Assembly: GCA_036123635.1 (NCBI GenBank)
Contig: JAZADL010000177.1
Coordinates: forward strand, 1-9,400
Direction of reading: 5' to 3'
Length of the DNA: 9,400 nucleotides
Source: UBA9410 sp036123635
Lineage (GTDB): Bacteria > Actinomycetota > Acidimicrobiia > Acidimicrobiales > MedAcidi-G1
Shown: positions 5,313 through 9,400 of the stretch, one piece after another
Layout of the letters: each line of letters begins with the position of its first letter
How positions within the stretch are numbered: the first letter of the stretch is position 1
Notes under the pieces: generated by a model
Database searches by the model: none
The model's input: only the letters and a program-made list of their open reading frames with translations
Told to the model about the DNA's origin: nothing
Translations under genes and position numbers: made by a program

Positions 5313-6268
5313 CAGGACCGACCGGCGAAACCGACAATCACCGTCTCGGGTTCTAACCGGATGCCGTGTACCTCGTCCACCCGACGGGCCACCACATCCA
5401 TCAAGATCACCACGTCATCGGCTGATCCGCCCTCGTCCACCTGTATGAAGTTGGCGTGGCGTTCCGACACTGATGCCGAACCAAACCGCCAGCCCTTCAG
5501 GCCGGCTTCGTCGATCAGCCGTCCCGCCGAGTCACCGACCGGGTTCGTGAACACCGATCCGGCGTTCTGCCCTCCCGGCTGATTCTCGCGTCGCCAACGC
5601 ACTATCTCGGCGAGCCTCTCCTCACCGGAGGCCGTATTGCCAACCGCCAGGGCGATAGTGGCTTCCACCACAACCTCAGACTTGTCGATGGACGATGACC
5701 GGTAACCCAGCGATAGATCGGCAAGGGTCCGGTGTCGCCCCTCTCCCGTCGTCAAGTCCACGGTGTCCGCCGAGACAAGGGACGAGGCCATGTCCGACCC
5801 ATGACCTCCGGCATTCATCCGGACCGCTCCACCCAACGAACCCGGTACGCCTACTGCCCACTCGAAACCAGTGAGGGATTCGGCCACCGTGCGACGGGCC
5901 AGAACCGGCAGACTCACCGCAGCGCCTGCCATCACCCTGTTCCCCTCTGTTCGAACCTTCTCAAAACCCTGACCCAACTGCACGACCAGTCCCCAGAATC
6001 CTGCGTCAGCTACAAGCAGGTTGGAGCCTCGCCCCACGACCAGCACGGGAATACCGGCTGAGGCCACACCGGCAGCCACCGCCTCCAACTCCGATCGGTC
6101 GACCGGTCGGACAAAGCGCGCTGCGCTGCCTCCAGCCCTGTAGGTGGTCATGGGGCCGATCGGGTGGTCCGTCAGAATCCCCTCGACCATCTCCACTCCC
6201 ACCATGGCCTGGTCAAAACGCGCCAGCCCTTCGGGATCAGGAGTCATGGAAGCGCTGCCTGAGGTCAT
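5312..6268 (-). CDS. murB: MurB, UDP-N-acetylenolpyruvoylglucosamine reductase
   Basis: MurB uses NADPH and FAD to reduce UDP-GlcNAc-enolpyruvate to UDP-MurNAc in the cytoplasm. Counting from ATG 6268 (318 residues), FAD motifs are TTYRAGGSA (41-49), VVGRGSNLLVAD (77-88) and GVPGSLGGAVRMNAGGHG (140-157). GYRSSS (188-193) holds the substrate Tyr-Arg pair. GQNAGSVFTNP (233-243) carries the proton-donating Ser238, GRLIDEAGLKG follows, and LEPE near 305-308 carries the C-terminal catalytic Glu. The start is not settled: ATG 6268 overlaps murC by 32 nt, ATG 6247 by 11 nt, and a third ATG lies at 6205; none has a strong ribosome site, and the first 30 residues are not conserved. murB between murC and ftsQ is seen in several phyla but not in mycobacteria or Streptomyces, where murB lies elsewhere. 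Confidence 0.95.
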   Translation of the reverse strand: MTSGSASMTPDPEGLARFDQAMVGVEMVEGILTDHPIGPMTTYRAGGSAARFVRPVDRSELEAVAAGVASAGIPVLVVGRGSNLLVADAGFWGLVVQLGQGFEKVRTEGNRVMAGAAVSLPVLARRTVAESLTGFEWAVGVPGSLGGAVRMNAGGHGSDMASSLVSADTVDLTTGEGRHRTLADLSLGYRSSSIDKSEVVVEATIALAVGNTASGEERLAEIVRWRRENQPGGQNAGSVFTNPVGDSAGRLIDEAGLKGWRFGSASVSERHANFIQVDEGGSADDVVILMDVVARRVDEVHGIRLEPETVIVGFAGRS

Positions 6269-7619
6269 CGGGAACCGAGGTCAGGTCCCCAGCACCCATG
6301 GTCAGGCAGAGATCCCCGTCCCGGAGTTCTCCCACCAGAGCGTCAAGCAGATCATCACGTCGCTCCACATACCTCACATCGCTCCCAGGACTGTCACGGA
6401 GGACAGCGTCCACAATCAGGCGCCCAGACACTCCCGGCCGCGGAGCTTCGCCGGATGAGTAGACGTCAGTCACAAAGAGAACGTCCGAGCCGTCAAACGC
6501 CCGGCCGAACGAAGACCACAGGGCCTCAGTTCGCGAGTACCGGTGGGGTTGGAACACTGAAACTATCCGCCCGAAGCCTCCCGCCCGAGACGTCTCCACT
6601 GTCGCCGCTACCTCGGTGGGCAAGTGGGCGTAGTCATCGACGAAGGTCACACCGTCCGCCTGTCCTCGGTGCTCGAAGCGTCGAGCCACCCCACCGAACC
6701 GGGCCAGAGCGCCCACCACCGCTTCCGGATCGGCACCAATACGGTGAGCGATCGCGGCGGCTGCCGCTGCGTTGCGGGCGTTGTGAAGGCCTGGCACCGG
6801 CAGGGTGATCTCAAGAGATTCTCCTACTGGACCCGTCAATCTGAAACGGACCCCCTCCCATGACTCTTGTACTGCCGAGATGAGCCAATCGGCGCCATCC
6901 GCCGTCCCTACCGTCTCGGTGGCGTGCCGGGCAGCAAGGGCCGCCCCTTCTGGGTCGTCTGAACCAACCACCACCGGTCCGTCTACGGCATCGACGAACC
7001 GATCGAAGGCATCCACAAGAGGTTGAAAACCACCGTGGCGTTCTAAGTGGTCGGGCTCCAAATTCGTAACCACCCCGAACCGACTAGAGAGTTTGAGAAA
7101 GGAACTGTCACTTTCGTCGGCCTCCACCACAAACAGGTCGCCTTCGTCCCATGCCGCACCAGTGCCAATTTCGTTGACGTCACCTCCGATCACAAACGAC
7201 GGTCGGAACCCTGCTTCTCTTAGCACCAGAGCCAGCATCGACGAGGTGGTCGTTTTACCGTGGGTCCCAGCCACCGCCACGGTGTTCCGGAGGGTGCTCA
7301 CAGCACCTAAAACCTCAGCGCGGCTAAGGAGGGGGAGGCCTCGCTCTACCGCCTCCCGGCACTCCGGGTTACCGTCGGGCACCGCCGTGGAACGGGTTAC
7401 GAAAGTCACGTCACCCAAGTTGTCCGCCGCGTGCCCGACCCGTACGTCTACCCCTAGAGCCGAGAGCCGATCGAGTCCCGAGGAGGCCTTCAGATCGGAC
7501 CCGCTCACCGAGTGGCCCATAGTCGTCAGCACCTCGGCGATGGCACTCATCCCGGCTCCACCCACACCGATCACGTGCACGCTCATCGGCTGTGAGAGAT
7601 CAGGAACCCAGTCACCCAT
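6237..7619 (-). CDS. murC: MurC, UDP-N-acetylmuramate--L-alanine ligase
   Basis: MurC joins L-Ala to UDP-MurNAc with ATP, the first step of the peptide stem. From ATG 7619 it has 460 residues. The Rossmann-like UDP-binding domain is HVIGVGGAGMSAIAEVL (15-31). The central ATPase domain has the P-loop GTHGKTTT (118-125), VVEADESDSSF (164-174) and TNLEPDHLERHGG (185-197). LHNARNAAAAA marks the approach to the C-terminal domain, which holds ARRFEHRG, DDYAHLPTE (328-336), FQPHRYSRT and MGAGDL. The DDYAHLPTE motif is normally DDY(A/G)HHPTE, so Leu333 replaces a conserved His. The start is supported by GGGAGG 9 nt upstream and overlaps the murG stop by 8 nt. The open frame extends to 7943, but that part is out-of-frame murG sequence. 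Confidence 0.97.
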   Translation of the reverse strand: MGDWVPDLSQPMSVHVIGVGGAGMSAIAEVLTTMGHSVSGSDLKASSGLDRLSALGVDVRVGHAADNLGDVTFVTRSTAVPDGNPECREAVERGLPLLSRAEVLGAVSTLRNTVAVAGTHGKTTTSSMLALVLREAGFRPSFVIGGDVNEIGTGAAWDEGDLFVVEADESDSSFLKLSSRFGVVTNLEPDHLERHGGFQPLVDAFDRFVDAVDGPVVVGSDDPEGAALAARHATETVGTADGADWLISAVQESWEGVRFRLTGPVGESLEITLPVPGLHNARNAAAAAAIAHRIGADPEAVVGALARFGGVARRFEHRGQADGVTFVDDYAHLPTEVAATVETSRAGGFGRIVSVFQPHRYSRTEALWSSFGRAFDGSDVLFVTDVYSSGEAPRPGVSGRLIVDAVLRDSPGSDVRYVERRDDLLDALVGELRDGDLCLTMGAGDLTSVPDDLRQRFHDS

Positions 7620-8769
7620 ACCCCTCATCCTCCCGCCGTCCAGTCGCGTGATGGGCGATGATCTCAACGACCCTCTCGGCGGCATCGGGCTTTGACGCGA
7701 CCAAGGCCGCTGTCGACATGGCCCGGCGCCTACCCGGGTCGGCCAGCAATGAGGCCACCACGCCGGCCAGATCTCCTTGCTCAAGGCGGTCGTCCTCCAG
7801 CACGACCCCACCCCCAGCAGCAGCGTGTTGGCGGGCATTGGCCGTCTGGTGGTCACCGGGAGCTCCTGGGAGGGGTACCAGCACCGCCGGTACTCCGAGG
7901 ACGGCCAACTCGGCCACCGTTGTAGCCCCTGAACGGCAGACAACCAGATCGGCGGCAGCCAAGACTGTCGGCAGGTCGTGCTCGTAGTCCACCGGCCGGT
8001 AGTCCACTCCGGCGGAGTGCGTCAAAGCCCGCTCTCCAGCCGACCAGCCACGGGGGCCCACCACGTGTCGGATAACCACCTCTTCACCGGTCCAGCCCTC
8101 CACCAGGTTGATCACTGCACGGTTGAGTCGCCGTGCCCCGAGCGAACCCCCGAAGGCGACGACTAGAGGGCGATCGTCCTGCCCGAGAGAGTGACGGGCC
8201 TCCTCACTCCGACCCACCAAGGATCGGACCTCAGACCGGACCGGATTGCCGGTGAGCTCGGCACGAGGCAGATCGGTGTCAGGAAAGGAGGTTGCACAGG
8301 CTTGAGCAAATCGGCCCAGCAGACGGTTCGCCGCTCCGGGCACAGCGTTCTGTTCGACCACCACCAGGGGGATCCGTAACAGGGCCGCCGCCAGCCCACA
8401 GGGAACACTGGCGTACCCACCCAACGAAACAACGGCCCGGGGCCTATGGCGAGCCAGCAGCAAGACGGCACGAAACATTCCGACTAGCAGCCCTAGCAGG
8501 GATACCACGTTGGCCGGAGTAAGCCGGCGTCGAATTCCCCGACCGGGCATTACGGTCAGACCGAAACCTGCCGCTGGTACCAGATCTACTTCGATGCCGC
8601 GACGGCTTCCGACCATGTGGACCTCGTGCCGCCCGATTGCGACGCCGCTGGAAACCAGGGCCTCGGCGACAGCAAGACCGGGCAGGACATGGCCGGCCGT
8701 CCCACCTCCAGCTACTACAAACCCTCCACGACGGATCTCTCGCTGCCGGAGCTCCGGTTCTGCGCTCAC
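7612..8769 (-). CDS. murG: MurG, lipid II synthase (UDP-GlcNAc transferase)
   Basis: MurG is a membrane-associated GT-B glycosyltransferase that adds GlcNAc to lipid I on the inner membrane face. From GTG 8769 it has 385 residues. N-domain motifs are GGGTAGHVLPG (21-31), VVSLGGYASVP (113-123) and VVEQNAVPGAANRL (137-150). C-domain motifs are LTGNPVR, VAFGGSLGARRLN (204-216) and the UDP-GlcNAc site CRSGATTVAEL (278-288) with PLPGAPGDHQTANA (299-312). The start is chosen because GTG overlaps the ftsW stop as GTGA, placing 20 residues before the glycine loop; the longer frame to 9105 runs antiphase through ftsW and looks unlike MurG. No good ribosome site is visible, so expression probably depends on coupling to ftsW. 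The end overlaps murC by 8 nt. Confidence 0.96.
   Translation of the reverse strand: MSAEPELRQREIRRGGFVVAGGGTAGHVLPGLAVAEALVSSGVAIGRHEVHMVGSRRGIEVDLVPAAGFGLTVMPGRGIRRRLTPANVVSLLGLLVGMFRAVLLLARHRPRAVVSLGGYASVPCGLAAALLRIPLVVVEQNAVPGAANRLLGRFAQACATSFPDTDLPRAELTGNPVRSEVRSLVGRSEEARHSLGQDDRPLVVAFGGSLGARRLNRAVINLVEGWTGEEVVIRHVVGPRGWSAGERALTHSAGVDYRPVDYEHDLPTVLAAADLVVCRSGATTVAELAVLGVPAVLVPLPGAPGDHQTANARQHAAAGGGVVLEDDRLEQGDLAGVVASLLADPGRRRAMSTAALVASKPDAAERVVEIIAHHATGRREDEGYG
7629..7634 (-). promoter_or_regulatory. ribosome site fixing the murC start
   Basis: GGGAGG lies 9 nt before ATG 7619-7617, within the last codons of murG. The next ATG upstream (7628-7626) directly touches this site and is therefore unlikely. 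The ATG at 7586 has no comparable site. Confidence 0.65.
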
Positions 8770-9400
8770 GGCGTCTGGCGGGCGATGTTCAAGAGGATTC
8801 CAAACGCCGTAAGACCCAGGATCGTGGAACTCCCGCCGTAAGACACGAATGGAAGGGGCACTCCTGTGATGGGGAGGAGGCCGAGAACGGCTCCAATGTT
8901 CACGAAGGCCTGGATGAGGATCCAAGAGGTAATCCCCGCTGCCAACAACTGTCCAAAGCGGTCTGGGGCTCGCAGTGCCGTGGAGAGGCCCGCCACCCCA
9001 AGCGCTAGGTAGGCCAGGATCACCGCCATGGCGGCAAGAAAACCAAGTTCCTCGGCCACGATGGCGAAAATGAAATCGGTTTGGGCAAAGGGTAAAAAGC
9101 CCCACTTAGCTCGGCTGGCGCCAAGACCCGCCCCCCAGAGACCCCCGCTAGAGATGGCAACCCCGGCTTGGATGGTCTGCCATCCCGTGTTCAGCGGATC
9201 ATTCCAGGGATCAAAGAGAGAGAACAGCCGGTCTCGCCGGTAGCTCGCACTCATGCTCATCCCGGCCACAAGTCCAAGGCCTACCGAGCCGGTCACGAGC
9301 AGGGCGTCTAATCGGAGGCCAGCAAAGAAAAGGAGTGACGCCACAATGGCGGCTAGGACCACCGTCGTTCCAAGATCCGGTTCAAGGAAGACGAGGCCGC
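8766..9400 (-). CDS. ftsW: FtsW, septal SEDS peptidoglycan polymerase (3' part only)
   Basis: The open frame continues beyond the right edge, so the start and first membrane helices are missing; about 211 codons remain. At the edge it reads VFLEPDLGTTVVL, the SEDS EPDxGT motif. Next comes RRDRLFSLFDPWNDP, then GWQTIQAGVAISSGGLWGAG, then LPFAQTDFIFAIVAEELG with the Asp held to be catalytic in SEDS glycosyltransferases. Membrane helices follow, and the end motif is LLPITGVPLPFVSYGGSS. FtsW polymerises lipid II at the septum with its class B PBP partner. FtsW is preferred over RodA because of the neighbours murG, murC and ftsQ. A GTG at 9362 lies inside the conserved motif and is not the start. 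The stop overlaps the murG GTG by 4 nt. Confidence 0.95.
   Translation of the reverse strand, partial: GLVFLEPDLGTTVVLAAIVASLLFFAGLRLDALLVTGSVGLGLVAGMSMSASYRRDRLFSLFDPWNDPLNTGWQTIQAGVAISSGGLWGAGLGASRAKWGFLPFAQTDFIFAIVAEELGFLAAMAVILAYLALGVAGLSTALRAPDRFGQLLAAGITSWILIQAFVNIGAVLGLLPITGVPLPFVSYGGSSTILGLTAFGILLNIARQTP

Noticed and set aside
7093..7695. Plus-strand open frame (200 aa) opposite murC
   Set aside because: Low-complexity Ser/Thr/Pro/Arg composition, antisense to conserved MurC motifs; best explained by codon bias.
7620..7943. Open extension of murC to a 568-residue protein
   Set aside because: The extra 108 residues are murG sequence read in another frame and are rich in Trp, Pro and Arg. 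A good ribosome site and the MurC family start both support 7619.
9040..9100. FtsW motif with Gln instead of His before TDFIF
   Set aside because: Gln at this place also occurs in other SEDS proteins such as SpoVE, so it is not a notable change.
8770..9105. Open extension of murG to 497 residues
   Set aside because: It lies over conserved ftsW codons, and the added residues do not resemble MurG; the GTGA overlap at 8769 is the natural start.

Overview
The window is a GC-rich piece of a bacterial division and cell-wall (dcw) cluster. Every convincing gene lies on the minus strand, so transcription runs from high to low coordinates. The gene content (DivIVA, SepF, no ftsA, an ftsZ N-terminus reading NYLAVIKVVGIGGGG, many GTG starts, a lysine/alanine/proline-rich basic protein) suggests an actinobacterium. 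The placement of murB between murC and ftsQ would fit a deep actinobacterial lineage such as Acidimicrobiia. This taxonomic guess is inference and cannot be proved from the window.

Layout in direction of transcription: ftsW (3' part only, entering from the right edge), murG, murC, murB and ftsQ form a run with no gaps, joined by overlaps of 4, 8, about 32 (or 11) and 1 nt. A 178-nt non-coding stretch (4340-4517) follows, holding a candidate promoter and two inverted repeats. Next come ftsZ, pgeF (ylmD) and yggS (ylmE), tightly spaced, with a 6-nt gap and then a 4-nt overlap. A strong 12-bp GC-rich hairpin sits 1 nt after the yggS stop. After it come sepF, yggT (12-nt gap) and divIVA (64-nt gap), then a 153-nt gap, then the 5' end of a lysine-rich repeat protein running off the left edge. 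No gap exceeds 300 nt, and I see no tRNA, rRNA, CRISPR, mobile element or phage gene.

The parts make one coherent system. MurC and MurB make cytoplasmic UDP-MurNAc precursors, MurG makes lipid II, and FtsW polymerises glycan at the septum. FtsQ links the divisome across the membrane and FtsZ forms the ring. SepF is the probable membrane tether of FtsZ, since no ftsA is seen here. PgeF is a peptidoglycan-editing enzyme, YggS controls pyridoxal phosphate, YggT is a small membrane protein, and DivIVA marks curved or polar membrane. The ylmD-ylmE-sepF-ylmG-divIVA order matches the well-known Gram-positive arrangement, minus ylmH.

I did not find a clearly new biological system. The items most worth a second look are the yggS-sepF hairpin, the nucleotide-perfect 45-bp repeats in the lysine-rich gene, an 11-bp hairpin inside the end of ftsZ, the structured ftsQ-ftsZ gap, a His-to-Leu change in a conserved MurC motif, and the odd divIVA start region.
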